Positions 19,754 through 28,139 of a stretch of DNA of 64,000 nucleotides are shown one piece after another. Location: NCBI RefSeq assembly GCF_947492555.1, contig NZ_CANLNE010000003.1, forward strand, positions 558,001 through 622,000, in the 5' to 3' direction. The notes under the pieces are model-generated. The model saw only the letters and a program-made list of their open reading frames with translations, was not told where the DNA came from and did not search any database. Position 1 is the first letter of the stretch. Every line of letters starts with the position of its first letter. The position numbers were made by a program, and so were the translations under genes. The stretch comes from an uncultured Roseobacter sp. Its GTDB lineage: Bacteria > Pseudomonadota > Alphaproteobacteria > Rhodobacterales > Rhodobacteraceae.

Positions 19754-20211
19754 TCATGCGCGCCGCGCTGCTGACGTGCGCCTTGGCGCAGGCGGGCGTG
19801 GCCGAGACATGCCGCACCGATACCGTTTATCTGAAGGGCGATTGGGGTGACGCGCGGTTTTCCGTAGAAGTCGCCGATGATGACCGGGAGCGGGCACAGG
19901 GGTTGATGCACCGGGAACATCTACCGGGATCGGCGGGCATGCTTTTTGTCTATGATCGTCCGCAGACCCTGTCGTTCTGGATGCGAAATACGCTCATTCC
20001 TTTGGATCTCATCTTCATCGACCAGACCGGGACGGTGCAAAACATTCATCATTCCGCGCAGCCTCTGGATGAGACTCCGATTCCCGGTGGCTCCGGCCTC
20101 ACCCACGTGCTGGAGATAAACGGCGGGCTGGCGAAAGCGATGGGGATTACCGTCGGCACCGTGCTGCGGCACCCAACATTTTTGGCTACAGACGCCCGTT
20201 GGCCCTGTTAG
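19750..20211 (+). CDS. DUF192 domain protein, exported
   Basis: A 153-residue protein with a short N-terminal signal sequence (ALLTCALAQAGVAETC). The DUF192 core runs from about residue 30: ERAQGLMHREHLPGSAGMLF, LSFWMRNTLIPLDLIFID and HVLEINGGLAKAMGI. Function of the family is unknown. The start overlaps the double-CSD gene by 4 bp; an ATG two codons later (19756) is an equal alternative. The pairing of a CSD gene with DUF192 suggests a shared transcript rather than a shared pathway. Confidence 0.85.
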   Translation: MIMRAALLTCALAQAGVAETCRTDTVYLKGDWGDARFSVEVADDDRERAQGLMHREHLPGSAGMLFVYDRPQTLSFWMRNTLIPLDLIFIDQTGTVQNIHHSAQPLDETPIPGGSGLTHVLEINGGLAKAMGITVGTVLRHPTFLATDARWPC

Positions 20212-20252
20212 GGGTTTTCAAACCCGCACGCCCCGTCTAAAGAGTGCTTCGT

Positions 20253-20329
20253 CGGAGCGTGGCGCAGCCTGGTAGCGCACCTGTTTTGGGTACAGGGGGT
20301 CGGAGGTTCGAATCCTCTCGCTCCGACCA
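20253..20329 (+). tRNA. tRNA-Pro(UGG)
   Basis: A 77-base cloverleaf with encoded CCA. The acceptor arms CGGAGCG and CGCTCCG pair fully. The anticodon arm is CCTGT-TTTGGGT-ACAGG, reading anticodon UGG. The T arm is GGAGG-TTCGAAT-CCTCT. It lies between the DUF192 gene and an oppositely oriented gene of unknown function. I see no repeat of its 3' end nearby, so there is no sign of an integrated element. Confidence 0.97.
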
Positions 20330-20342
20330 TTGAAACCTTTTT

Positions 20343-20777
20343 CTAAGATGCTGCGCGAACTGTGCAACGGGAAAGAAAAGGTACCTCTCCAAACACCTTA
20401 TAGCTTCGACGCGGCGCAAGCATCGCCGGGTTCGCGCCTTGAAGCTCAATGTAGAGTGTATACCCGCAAGCTGCTTCCTCGCTCGGCCCCAGTTTCCACA
20501 ATCCATTGTCCCGCACCGCGTCCAGGTGGAGAGGGTCTTCGCCCAGCGGTGAATCGCAGGGGTCGGGCAGGGGCCAGGGCGCACTCAACTGCAGCGCGGT
20601 GATGCGGGCCGACGGGCGTGGATCATCAGCGTTGAGCTCGATTGTTGCCGCAAAGCTCCGCCCGTCCGCACCTTCGGTGTGATGCTGACACGTGAGCGTC
20701 TGGGCGACACCGGCGGAGCCAAGCAGGCAGCCCATGATGATGGCAGACGGCAGGTATGTTCTGACAGCACGGATCAT
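20343..20777 (-). CDS. Exported protein of unknown function
   Basis: About 144 residues from the ATG at 20777 (MIRAVRTYLPSAIIMG), with a signal peptide likely cleaved after GSAGVAQ. The mature part has four Cys (CQHH, PCDSPLG, ACGYTLY, SRCTV) that could form two disulfides, suggesting a small periplasmic protein. I do not recognise a family. It ends 13 bp from the 3' end of tRNA-Pro. A start ten codons upstream is possible but would precede the signal peptide with charged residues. Confidence 0.6.
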   Translation of the reverse strand: MIRAVRTYLPSAIIMGCLLGSAGVAQTLTCQHHTEGADGRSFAATIELNADDPRPSARITALQLSAPWPLPDPCDSPLGEDPLHLDAVRDNGLWKLGPSEEAACGYTLYIELQGANPAMLAPRRSYKVFGEVPFLSRCTVRAAS

Positions 20778-20867
20778 CGCGCATCCATCTCCTTTGGAAG
20801 AGTGCATTAGTCACCTATCAGGTGTCAGACCAGTGCGCCCAGTGCAAGATCGCCCGCGACGCCGCGA

Positions 20868-21392
20868 TCAGACATTCAGCAGCGCCCTTGCTTTGCGCAG
20901 TCTCACGGCGACGGCACCTGTCGGGGCGGGGTCCGCTGCCGCGGCCAGCAGAGCCTGCGCGTCCGATTGGTACCGGGGATGCTGAACGGCAAGTTGTGCA
21001 GCGGCGTAGAGTGACCATGCGCGGATCAGTTTCTGTGTTGATGTGGCCTCGTGGGTGACAAAGCTCAGCACCGTATCGGCCACCGTTTGGGGGATCGGCA
21101 GGTGATCGACGCATTGAAGGATGTGCAACCGGGCAGCCCAATGGGTGAATTTTGGCAACATCGCGTAAACTGTGGCGCACATCTCGGGCAAGAACGCCGC
21201 TCCACCAATCTCGCATTGGTGTTTGATCAGCCATGTCGCGGCACTTTCAGTATCTGGTGCCTGGCAGGCTGCCACAAGCGCCGGGGTGAAGTCGGGTTCG
21301 GTGTGGTGCTGTTGATAAATCGCGCGGAGTGCTGTGGCGGATGCGCCATCCCAGTCACGCAGTGCGGCTGTGAGCATATCTTGGGGACACAT
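20868..21392 (-). CDS. Helical protein of unknown function
   Basis: A 174-residue protein rich in Ala, Leu and Gln, predicted largely alpha-helical with HEAT-like periodicity (for example AWSLYAAAQLAVQHP and ADTVLSFVTHEATS). No signal peptide or membrane segment is apparent. I do not recognise a family. It may be co-transcribed with the exported protein downstream (90-bp gap). Codon use looks like that of its neighbours, which supports a real gene. Confidence 0.6.
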   Translation of the reverse strand: MCPQDMLTAALRDWDGASATALRAIYQQHHTEPDFTPALVAACQAPDTESAATWLIKHQCEIGGAAFLPEMCATVYAMLPKFTHWAARLHILQCVDHLPIPQTVADTVLSFVTHEATSTQKLIRAWSLYAAAQLAVQHPRYQSDAQALLAAAADPAPTGAVAVRLRKARALLNV

Positions 21393-21510
21393 CGACTATC
21401 CTCCTGAGCTGCGGATCATCTCTCGTCTTTACAGGGTCTGAAAATCAGAATCACGTCGAGATCGAACCGTCTGACCAGGATTGCCGTCAGAACAATGAGA
21501 GACCTTGCAC

Positions 21511-21567
21511 GTACTACATATAGTTGATTTTTTCGATCACCTCTCCCGGCTTCGCTATATATGGGGA
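21511..21567. promoter_or_regulatory. Pair of NrdR-box-like palindromes, 41 bp apart
   Basis: GTACTACATATAGTTG (21511-21526) and TCGCTATATATGGGGA (21553-21568 in the same register) each match the NrdR consensus (core CtATATATaG) at about 11 of 16 positions. The cores start at 21514 and 21555, about four helical turns apart; paired boxes at whole-turn spacing are typical of NrdR sites. They lie about 590 bp before nrdJ and 120 bp before the divergent unknown gene, so which gene they serve is unclear. Confidence 0.4.
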
Positions 21568-21942
21568 GGCTGGATTTGCAAAACGACCGCGCCGCGACAC
21601 AAAAATGTAACACTTCGTGAGTAGGTAGAACGGCTGGTCAAACTTCTTGCGCTGGTCGCAGCAATTGAAACGTTAACGCGGGTCGTCTGTGGACAGTTTG
21701 AAGTCATGCATCAGTCTGGGCGACTAAGTCAGCCAATTTATTTGGAAAATAGAGTACAACAACAAGAAGCTCCAAAACCCTCCGGCTGGGGATATTAACC
21801 GGCTGTTAAGGTGTTGAATCGCGCAGGTGGCGGGGCAGACCAAAACATGGCTTCCGTCAAGTGAGGAAAGATCAAAAAAAACTAAAAATATCGTTGACCC
21901 GATAGGGCAAGATACGTCAGTTTGTGGAGGCCGACGATAACG

Positions 21943-21958
21943 CCACAACATGTAGTGG
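21943..21958. promoter_or_regulatory. NrdR-like box upstream of nrdJ
   Basis: CCACAACATGTAGTGG matches the NrdR consensus acaCwAtATaTwGtGt at 12 of 16 positions, and the outer bases are symmetric (CCAC/GTGG). It lies 199 bp before the nrdJ start. A TTGACC at 21894-21899 could be the -35 of the promoter it controls. NrdR represses ribonucleotide reductase genes in response to dATP/ATP. I do not see a clear second box at the usual spacing. Confidence 0.5.
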
Positions 21959-22027
21959 TTTAACGCTCAGGGGCGGATCGACGGGACAGGGGCTGACAGA
22001 CGACACTTTTATCGATCTGATCCAAGG

Positions 22028-22054
22028 CCGGAGCGCTGAAACGGGCCGCTCCGG
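22028..22054 (+). other. Stem-loop in the nrdJ leader
   Basis: Perfect 8-bp GC-rich stem CCGGAGCG/CGCTCCGG with an 11-base loop, 102 bp before the nrdJ start. No T-run follows, so it is not a standard terminator. It may shape the 5' UTR or stabilise the message. Confidence 0.45.
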
Positions 22055-22156
22055 ACAAGGAAAATGTGTCTTTGACCGATGGCACGGGGCTGGAGTAACG
22101 CGGCAATGACGGCGTTGGTCTGAAGATGGAATAGCTGGAAATGAGGCAGCGAAAAA

Positions 22157-25100
22157 ATGAAAATCGAACGTAAATTCACCAAGGACGGACAAGACGCATA
22201 CGCGGAGCTTGATTTCGTTACCACTGCATCCGAAATCCGCAATCCGGACGGCACAGTTGTTTTTCGTCTCGACGAGGTCGAGGTGCCCGGTTCGTGGAGC
22301 CAGGTGGCCAGCGACGTCATCGCGCAGAAGTATTTCCGCAAGGCGGGTGTCCCCTCGAAAACCCGTCGGGTGAAAGAAAAGGGCGTACCTGAATTCTTGT
22401 GGCGGTCGGTGCCCGCAGAGGGTGCGGAAATGGGCGGCGAGACCTCCTCCAAACAGGTGTTCGACCGTTTGGCAGGCGCCTGGGCCTACTGGGGTTGGAA
22501 AGGCGGCTACTTCTCCTCCGAGACCGACGCCAAAGCCTATTTTGACGAAATGCGCCACATGCTGGCCTCCCAGCGCGCCGCCCCCAACTCCCCGCAGTGG
22601 TTCAATACCGGCCTGCACTGGGCCTATGGCATCGACGGCCCGGCCCAGGGTCACCACTATGTCGATTACAAATCCGGCAAACTGACCAAATCCAAATCTT
22701 CCTACGAGCACCCACAGCCGCATGCCTGCTTCATCCAGTCTGTCTCGGACGACCTCGTAAACGACGGCGGCATCATGGACCTGTGGGTGCGGGAAGCGCG
22801 TCTGTTCAAATACGGCTCCGGTACGGGCACCAACTTCTCCAGCCTGCGGGCTGCGGGAGAGAGCCTGTCCGGCGGGGGCCGTTCATCCGGGCTGATGGGC
22901 TTCCTGAAAATCGGTGACCGTGCGGCGGGGGCCATCAAATCGGGTGGCACCACGCGCCGGGCCGCCAAGATGGTGATCGTTGATGCGGACCATCCCGATA
23001 TCCAGGATTTCATCAACTGGAAGGTCATCGAAGAGCAGAAAGTGGCGAGCATCGTCGCGGGCTCCAAGATGCACGAGCAGAAGCTCAACGGTCTCTTTGA
23101 GGCGATCAAGACATGGGACGGTGCGGAAGCCGACGCCTATGATCCTGCCAAGAATGACGCGCTGAAAACAGCGATCCGCGCGGCGAAAAAGGTCTCCATC
23201 CCAGAGACTTACGTCAAGCGCGTGCTGGACTATGCCAAGCAGGGCCACACCTCGATTGAGTTCCCGACATACGATACCGACTGGGATAGCGAGGCGTACA
23301 ATTCTGTCTCCGGCCAGAACTCCAACAACTCCATCCGCGTCACAAACGCCTTCCTGACCGCCGTTGAAAAGGACGCCGATTGGGAGCTGATCAACCGTGT
23401 GGACGGCAAGGTCACCGAGACTGTGAAAGCCCGCGAACTCTGGGAACAGATCGGCCACGCGGCCTGGGCTTGTGCTGATCCGGGCATCCAGTACCACGAC
23501 ACCGTGAACGACTGGCACACCTGCCCGGAAGATGGGGCGATCCGCGGATCGAACCCCTGCTCGGAATACATGTTCCTCGACGACACGGCCTGTAACCTTG
23601 CTTCGATGAACCTGCTGACCTTCCTCAAGGACGGCGAATTTCAGGTCGAAGACTATATGCACGCTACGCGGCTGTGGACCGTGACGCTCGAAATCTCTGT
23701 GATGATGGCGCAGTTCCCGTCGAAGGAGATCGCGCAGCGGTCTTACGACTTCCGCACACTGGGTCTGGGTTATGCGAACATCGGCGGTCTGCTGATGAAC
23801 ATGGGCTACTCCTATGACAGTGACGAGGGCCGCAGCCTTTGCGGGGCACTGACCGCGATCATGACCGGGGTGAGCTATGCCACCTCCGCCGAAATGGCGG
23901 GCGAGTTGGGCGCTTTCCCGGGCTATGCCAAGAACGCGCAGCACATGCTGCGGGTGATCCGTAACCACCGCAACGCGGCGAACGGCAAGGTCGGCGGCTA
24001 CGAAGACCTCTCCGTCATGCCGGTGCCGCTCGACTACAAGAACTGCCCCGATGATCGGTTGATCGAGGTGGCGCGCGGCGCCTGGGATCAGGCGCTGGAG
24101 CTGGGCGAAAAGCACGGCTACCGCAACGCGCAGGTCTCCGTGATCGCACCCACCGGCACCATCGGGTTGGTCATGGACTGCGACACGACGGGGATCGAAC
24201 CCGATTTCGCCCTGGTGAAATTCAAAAAGCTGGCCGGTGGTGGCTATTTCAAGATCATCAACCAGTCGGTGCCTGCTGCCCTTGAAAAGCTCGGGTATGG
24301 CTCCGCGCAGATCGAGGAGATCGTCTCCTACGCGGTCGGTCACGGCACCATCGGCAACGCGCCGGGCATCAATCACACGTCGCTTGCGGGCCACGGGTTT
24401 GGTGCCAATGAGTTGGCCAAGGTGGATGCGGCACTGGCCTCGGCCTTCGACATCCGGTTTGTCTTCAATCAGTGGACCCTCGGCGAAGAGTTCTGCACGC
24501 AAGTGCTTGGCATCCCTGCTGAAAAACTGAACGATCCGACCTTCGATCTGCTCAAGCACCTGGGCTTTAGCAAGAAGGATATCGAGGCGGCCAACGATCA
24601 TGTCTGCGGGACCATGACGCTCGAAGGCGCGCCCTTCCTCAAGGATGAGCATCTGTCGATCTTCGATTGCGCCAACCCCTGCGGCAAGAAAGGCAAGCGG
24701 TTCCTCTCTGTGAACAGTCACATCACCATGATGGCGGCGGCACAGAGCTTCATCTCGGGCGCGATCTCCAAGACGATCAACATGCCGAATGACGCGACCA
24801 TCGAGGACTGCCAGAAGGCCTATGAACTCAGCTGGTCACTGGGGGTGAAGGCCAACGCACTCTACCGCGATGGCTCGAAACTCTCGCAACCGCTGGCGGC
24901 AGCCTTGGTCGAGGATGACGACGACGCGCAGGAGGTGCTGGAAAGCGGCTCGCAGCAGGAAAAGGCGGTCGTGCTGGCCGAGAAGATCGTCGAAAAGGTC
25001 GTGGTCAAGGAGATCGTCAAATCCCACCGCGAGAAGATGCCGCAACGCCGCAAGGGCTATACCCAAAAGGCCATCGTTGGTGGGCACAAGGTCTATTTGC

Positions 25101-25810
25101 GCACCGGCGAGTACGAAGACGGCAACCTCGGCGAGATCTTCATTGACATGCACAAGGAAGGCGCGGGCTTCCGGGCGATGATGAACAACTTCGCCATCGC
25201 GGTCTCCGTGGGTCTGCAATACGGCGTGCCGCTGGAGGAGTTCGTGGACGCCTTCACCTTCACCAAATTCGAGCCCGCGGGCATGGTGCAGGGCAACGAG
25301 ACCATCAAGAACGCGACCTCGATCCTCGACTACGTGTTCCGCGAACTGGCGGTCAGCTACCTCGACCGCACCGATCTGGCGCATGTTCAGCCGGAGGGGC
25401 ACAGCTTCGACGATCTGGGCCGGGGTGAAGAAGAAGGGGTGAGCAATGTCTCGGAACTCTCTGAAACGGCGGCAACAAAGTCCCTTGAGGTGCTGAAGCA
25501 AATCAGCTCGACGGGCTATTTGCGCAAGCGTCTGCCGCAAGAATTGGTGGTTCTGCAGGGCGGTGCACAGGGCTTTGCCGACGAGGCGGTTGCTTTCGAC
25601 GGGCTTGCCCCGGTCTCCGAGGGCAGCGTGGCGGTGGCCATGGCAACCACGGCGGTTAGCACCGGCACTGTCGAGATGGACGCACGCACCAAGGCCAAGA
25701 TGCAGGGCTACGAAGGCGAAGCCTGCGGCGAATGCGGCAACTACACGCTGGTGCGCAACGGCACCTGCATGAAATGCAACACCTGCGGCGGCACGTCCGG
25801 GTGTAGCTGA
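22157..25810 (+). CDS. nrdJ: Adenosylcobalamin-dependent (class II) ribonucleoside-diphosphate reductase
   Basis: A 1217-residue NrdJ, the long form common in alphaproteobacteria. It reduces ribonucleotides to deoxyribonucleotides with a radical generated from coenzyme B12, with or without oxygen. Visible blocks include [46 protein letters not shown] split around the active-site Cys and Asn, and [19 protein letters not shown]. The end carries a Cys-rich zinc-ribbon tail (CGECGNYTL...CMKCNTCGG) typical of NrdJ. No class I genes (nrdAB) are in the window. The leader holds NrdR-like sites. The cobK gene at 38230-38973 belongs to the cofactor pathway it needs. Confidence 0.97.
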   Translation: MKIERKFTKDGQDAYAELDFVTTASEIRNPDGTVVFRLDEVEVPGSWSQVASDVIAQKYFRKAGVPSKTRRVKEKGVPEFLWRSVPAEGAEMGGETSSKQVFDRLAGAWAYWGWKGGYFSSETDAKAYFDEMRHMLASQRAAPNSPQWFNTGLHWAYGIDGPAQGHHYVDYKSGKLTKSKSSYEHPQPHACFIQSVSDDLVNDGGIMDLWVREARLFKYGSGTGTNFSSLRAAGESLSGGGRSSGLMGFLKIGDRAAGAIKSGGTTRRAAKMVIVDADHPDIQDFINWKVIEEQKVASIVAGSKMHEQKLNGLFEAIKTWDGAEADAYDPAKNDALKTAIRAAKKVSIPETYVKRVLDYAKQGHTSIEFPTYDTDWDSEAYNSVSGQNSNNSIRVTNAFLTAVEKDADWELINRVDGKVTETVKARELWEQIGHAAWACADPGIQYHDTVNDWHTCPEDGAIRGSNPCSEYMFLDDTACNLASMNLLTFLKDGEFQVEDYMHATRLWTVTLEISVMMAQFPSKEIAQRSYDFRTLGLGYANIGGLLMNMGYSYDSDEGRSLCGALTAIMTGVSYATSAEMAGELGAFPGYAKNAQHMLRVIRNHRNAANGKVGGYEDLSVMPVPLDYKNCPDDRLIEVARGAWDQALELGEKHGYRNAQVSVIAPTGTIGLVMDCDTTGIEPDFALVKFKKLAGGGYFKIINQSVPAALEKLGYGSAQIEEIVSYAVGHGTIGNAPGINHTSLAGHGFGANELAKVDAALASAFDIRFVFNQWTLGEEFCTQVLGIPAEKLNDPTFDLLKHLGFSKKDIEAANDHVCGTMTLEGAPFLKDEHLSIFDCANPCGKKGKRFLSVNSHITMMAAAQSFISGAISKTINMPNDATIEDCQKAYELSWSLGVKANALYRDGSKLSQPLAAALVEDDDDAQEVLESGSQQEKAVVLAEKIVEKVVVKEIVKSHREKMPQRRKGYTQKAIVGGHKVYLRTGEYEDGNLGEIFIDMHKEGAGFRAMMNNFAIAVSVGLQYGVPLEEFVDAFTFTKFEPAGMVQGNETIKNATSILDYVFRELAVSYLDRTDLAHVQPEGHSFDDLGRGEEEGVSNVSELSETAATKSLEVLKQISSTGYLRKRLPQELVVLQGGAQGFADEAVAFDGLAPVSEGSVAVAMATTAVSTGTVEMDARTKAKMQGYEGEACGECGNYTLVRNGTCMKCNTCGGTSGCS

Positions 25811-25936
25811 GCCAAACGCGTCCCTGGGGGACGTGTAGGGGTGGCGGTTTTGCCCACGGGCAGGCCACACCCCGACGAGATTGAGGACGGGCAGGGTGGG
25901 ACCTTGGCCTCTTCAATTGGGACAGAGTTGGACTCC

Positions 25937-25993
25937 GCAGGTTTCTGCGAAACCCGCTCTATCCAACCCGGCGGGTTTTCTATGAAAACCCGC
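25937..25993 (+). other. Two similar adjacent hairpins downstream of nrdJ
   Basis: Hairpin 1 (25937-25957) is GCAGGTTTC/GAAACCCGC with loop TGC and one mismatch. Hairpin 2 (25971-25993) is GCGGGTTTTC/GAAAACCCGC with loop TAT and a perfect 10-bp stem. Both have the same design: a G-rich 5' arm ending in T-run, a tiny loop, an A-run and CCCGC. They are 13 bases apart. They may be parts of a small structured RNA ending at the terminator at 26092-26118. Confidence 0.4.
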
Positions 25994-26091
25994 GCGTACA
26001 AGGGGCGGGTGCGCTCGCCCCCGACGACGTTCAGGCCGCAGGCAGAAAAATACCGAGCGGTTAACATATTGAGCCTGAACGGCGAAACTCA

Positions 26092-26118
26092 ACGGGGTGC
26101 TTCGGCGCCCCGTTTTTT
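26092..26118 (+). terminator. Intrinsic terminator
   Basis: 9-bp stem ACGGGGTGC/GCGCCCCGT (one G-U pair) with a TTCG tetraloop, followed by a run of Ts. This is a textbook Rho-independent terminator. It lies 282 bp after the nrdJ stop, either ending the nrdJ message or a separate small RNA that includes the hairpins at 25937-25993. Confidence 0.88.
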
Positions 26119-26318
26119 CTTTTCGTCGACAGGTGTTCGATCTGATCGTTGCACGCCGCGGTGGCCCGGCGCACGCGTGCCAACCCGCGAGTTGGCTTTC
26201 CGTCATCTGCATCGGAATTTTCCCGCCGAGGTTGTGCGTCCACAACCGAACCAGAGAAATTATTTAAGAAAATCATTGCTCTCATGCTGTTTTCCAGCTG
26301 TTTTGCGACGCGCATAAC

Positions 26319-26347
26319 TTGACAATCTGTCCACCAATGAGCAAGAT
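26319..26347 (+). promoter_or_regulatory. Sigma70-type promoter of the VPLPA-CTERM gene
   Basis: TTGACA at 26319-26324, 17 bases of spacer, then CAAGAT at 26342-26347. Transcription would begin near 26354. This supports translation starting at the ATG at 26376 rather than at in-frame codons inside the promoter. Confidence 0.55.
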
Positions 26348-26375
26348 TTCGCCATATTTAGGAAGGTGGGTTAAG

Positions 26376-26960
26376 ATGACTTTTTTCAAGACGAGCGCCC
26401 TTTTGGTGGGCCTCATATTAAGCATGCCAATGGCGGCCTCCGCGGCAACCCTGATTGGCGATACTTTCAACTACCAGGTTGGCCTTGCATCAAATCCGAA
26501 TCTCCAGAGCGGCTCGGCAGTTGCCGGGGCGGGTGTGGATTTTTCCGCTGATTTCGTCAGTGATCGTTTCATTGATGTGGATGTGTCTGAAGACACGATC
26601 ACGTTCCAGTGGCGCGAGGCGGGCCTCATCGGCGCGAATTTCGAGGACTTCGAGGTGGCGGGCTGGTTCATCTCTTTGACGGGGCTGGACTTTGGCAACG
26701 GTATTGCCAGCGTTGGCGTCGTGGAAGAGGCTGGAACGTCCAGATTTCCGTTTGGCGGGAATGTCGTTGTAGCCCCGACACAAAGTTCGATCCTGCTCGG
26801 GCTCAACGGCGTCTGGGATGGCAACTCCTCTGTGACGGTATCTTTAACCGAGGTGGAGATCTCACCTGAGGTCGTTCCTCTGCCGGCGTCGGCACCGCTG
26901 TTGCTGGCGGGCTTCGGGGGTATCATGATGTTGCGGCGCAGGCGCAAAGCAGCAGCCTGA
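26376..26960 (+). CDS. VPLPA-CTERM sorting domain protein (exosortase substrate)
   Basis: A 194-residue secreted protein. Residues 1-24 are a signal peptide (ALLVGLILSMPMAASAA). The middle is Gly/Asn/Asp-rich and predicted beta, without a domain I know. The C-terminus has the tripartite exosortase sorting signal: VPLPASAPLLL, a hydrophobic segment (LLAGFGGIMM) and a basic end (LRRRRKA). Such proteins are cut and processed by an exosortase, often linked to exopolysaccharide or biofilm. No exosortase gene is in the window. It is a single-gene unit between its own promoter and terminator. Confidence 0.85.
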   Translation: MTFFKTSALLVGLILSMPMAASAATLIGDTFNYQVGLASNPNLQSGSAVAGAGVDFSADFVSDRFIDVDVSEDTITFQWREAGLIGANFEDFEVAGWFISLTGLDFGNGIASVGVVEEAGTSRFPFGGNVVVAPTQSSILLGLNGVWDGNSSVTVSLTEVEISPEVVPLPASAPLLLAGFGGIMMLRRRRKAAA

Positions 26961-26997
26961 CTTATCGCGACGACTGGATGTTTTGAGAAATCTAGGC

Positions 26998-27031
26998 GGG
27001 GCGTCCCTTTCTTGGGGCGCCCCGTTTTTTT
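26998..27031 (+). terminator. Intrinsic terminator of the VPLPA-CTERM gene
   Basis: 10-bp stem GGGGCGTCCC/GGGGCGCCCC with one G-U pair and a 6-base loop, followed by seven Ts. It lies 38 bp after the stop codon and just before the converging sigma-factor gene. Confidence 0.88.
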
Positions 27032-27036
27032 GTGAC

Positions 27037-27540
27037 TTAGTAAAGATCGGAAACCGGTGCTTTCTGAGTGATCCCCATTTCCGCGCGCAGCTTGGAACGG
27101 GCTCTGGCGAGACGCGACATCACGGTGCCAAGCGGCAAGCCCGTGCGTTCGGCCAGAATGGTGGGGCTGGTCTCCCCGGCAGCGATCATATGGATCAGCA
27201 AAGCCTGCGTTTCGGGCAGCTTCTCGACCGCCGCCGCGAGATCTGCGCAGGCCATGCGCGCGGGGGCCGTCGGGGGCACTGCGGCGCTTTCTTCCTCCAG
27301 CGGATCGGTTGGCTTGTCGGATCGCCAGCGTTGCCGGGCGAGATTGCGCAGGATGGTCATGGCGTAGCGGTCGAGATCGTCGACCTCTGCGCCCTTGCGC
27401 AGGGCTGCCCAGAGTTTCAGCGCGGTTTCCTGCGCCAGGTCGTCAGCGTCACTCTGGCTGTCGCTGAGGCGCCGGGCGCGCCCGGCAAGGCGGGGCAATA
27501 GGGCGTCCAGATCGGAAGGCATGTCGTGTGTCGGGTACAT
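27037..27540 (-). CDS. ECF-family RNA polymerase sigma factor
   Basis: A 167-residue sigma70 relative with only regions 2 and 4. Region 2 contains ARRLSDSQSDADDLAQETALKLW and AMTILRNLARQRWR. Region 4 contains VEKLPETQALLIHMIAAGE and the helix-turn-helix RTGLPLGTVMSRLARARSKL. The ATG at 27540 (MYPTHDMPSD) has AAGGAG 7 bases upstream; a longer frame to 27663 is not used. No anti-sigma gene follows, since it converges on the VPLPA-CTERM gene. The divergent EF-hand gene is a candidate target. Confidence 0.88.
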   Translation of the reverse strand: MYPTHDMPSDLDALLPRLAGRARRLSDSQSDADDLAQETALKLWAALRKGAEVDDLDRYAMTILRNLARQRWRSDKPTDPLEEESAAVPPTAPARMACADLAAAVEKLPETQALLIHMIAAGETSPTILAERTGLPLGTVMSRLARARSKLRAEMGITQKAPVSDLY

Positions 27541-27803
27541 GTCGGGCTCCTTTTGATTGGGACCAACACCAGCATCGCAGGTCTGTTCCGGGGTGCCAGA
27601 CGGGGGCTTTTTGCCGATCGCGGTTTTTGGGCCTTTTTCGGCGAGCCGCCGCCACCTGCCCATGCCTCAATCGGCGGGGAATGGCGCGATCCGCGAGTGC
27701 CGCACCGCAGCAGGGACGAAACAGCCGTTTTGCGCATCTACCCCACTGAGGCGCCGAGTTGTGCCTTGGACACTTATGTTCAAACCTTAATGGGAGTACC
27801 CAA

Positions 27804-28040
27804 ATGAAACTGATCACCAAAACCACAGTTGCAACCATCGCTCTTCTGTCGGCCTCTGCGGCCTTCGCACAGCTGGCGGCGGATGCGAATGGCGATGGCG
27901 TTCTGACAATCGATGAGGTTCAGGCAGTATATCCTGACATCACCGCCGAGTCCTTCAGCACGATGGATCTCAATGCGGACGGCGCGCTGGACGAAGCCGA
28001 AGTGCAATCCGCGCAAGAAGCTGGCCTGATGCCAGCCTAA
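27804..28040 (+). CDS. Small exported EF-hand protein
   Basis: A 78-residue protein with a signal peptide (MKLITKTTVATIALLSASAAFA). Two EF-hand-like calcium loops follow, DANGDGVLTIDE and DLNADGALDEAE, each with the D-x-N-x-D-G pattern. It probably binds calcium in the periplasm. The ATG at 27804 has GGGAG upstream. It is divergent from the ECF sigma factor across a 263-bp gap, a layout often seen when a sigma factor controls its neighbour. Similar small EF-hand proteins are found beside ECF sigma genes in other Proteobacteria; that link is an inference here. Confidence 0.85.
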   Translation: MKLITKTTVATIALLSASAAFAQLAADANGDGVLTIDEVQAVYPDITAESFSTMDLNADGALDEAEVQSAQEAGLMPA

Positions 28041-28096
28041 CCAGCCAACAGGCCTGAGATGGACGCCTTTCGATTCTGATGGCAGGCGCTCAGGTC

Positions 28097-28139
28097 GAGA
28101 TGCCCGGTTTCTCCCCCAAGAGCCGGGCATCTCCTTTTT
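28097..28139 (+). terminator. Intrinsic terminator of the EF-hand gene
   Basis: Perfect 11-bp stem GAGATGCCCGG/CCGGGCATCTC with a 15-base loop and CTTTTTC after it. It ends one base before the stop codon of the converging MttB-family gene. Confidence 0.85.

Larger units (their letters stand above)
21393..22156. other. 764-bp intergenic region upstream of nrdJ
   Basis: No convincing gene is seen on either strand; short frames here have poor codon use. The stretch is lower in GC than its surroundings. It holds two ATATA-centred palindromes 41 bp apart, a further NrdR-like box at 21943-21958 and a strong stem-loop at 22028-22054. This is long for a bacterial leader and probably contains the nrdJ promoter and a structured 5' UTR. 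I found no cobalamin riboswitch motif. Confidence 0.6.
25811..26375. other. 565-bp region between nrdJ and the VPLPA-CTERM gene
   Basis: No supported gene. It contains two similar hairpins (25937-25993), a strong terminator (26092-26118) and, near its end, a good promoter (26319-26347). Frames on both strands are open for up to 158 codons but lack recognisable domains and clear start sites. The first 280 bases could be the 3' UTR of nrdJ or a separate small RNA. Confidence 0.5.

Noticed and set aside
20253-20329. Integrated mobile element at tRNA-Pro(UGG)
   Set aside because: No integrase, no direct repeat of the tRNA 3' end and no abrupt change in neighbouring gene content.
21724-21951. 75-codon minus-strand frame in the nrdJ leader
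   Set aside because: Covers the NrdR-like box, poor codon use and no similarity recognised.
21568-22156. Cobalamin riboswitch before nrdJ
   Set aside because: I searched by eye for the B12-box pattern and the conserved core and found neither. An Infernal search with the cobalamin model would settle it.
22883-24721. 612-codon frame antisense to nrdJ
   Set aside because: A typical high-GC antisense shadow of a strongly coding gene, with no domains and no start signal. The same applies to long frames opposite moeA (1048-2328) and trpE (11034-12647).
25741-26067. 108-codon open frame on the minus strand overlapping the nrdJ end
   Set aside because: It covers the zinc-ribbon end of nrdJ and the hairpin region, has no domain and no clear ribosome site.
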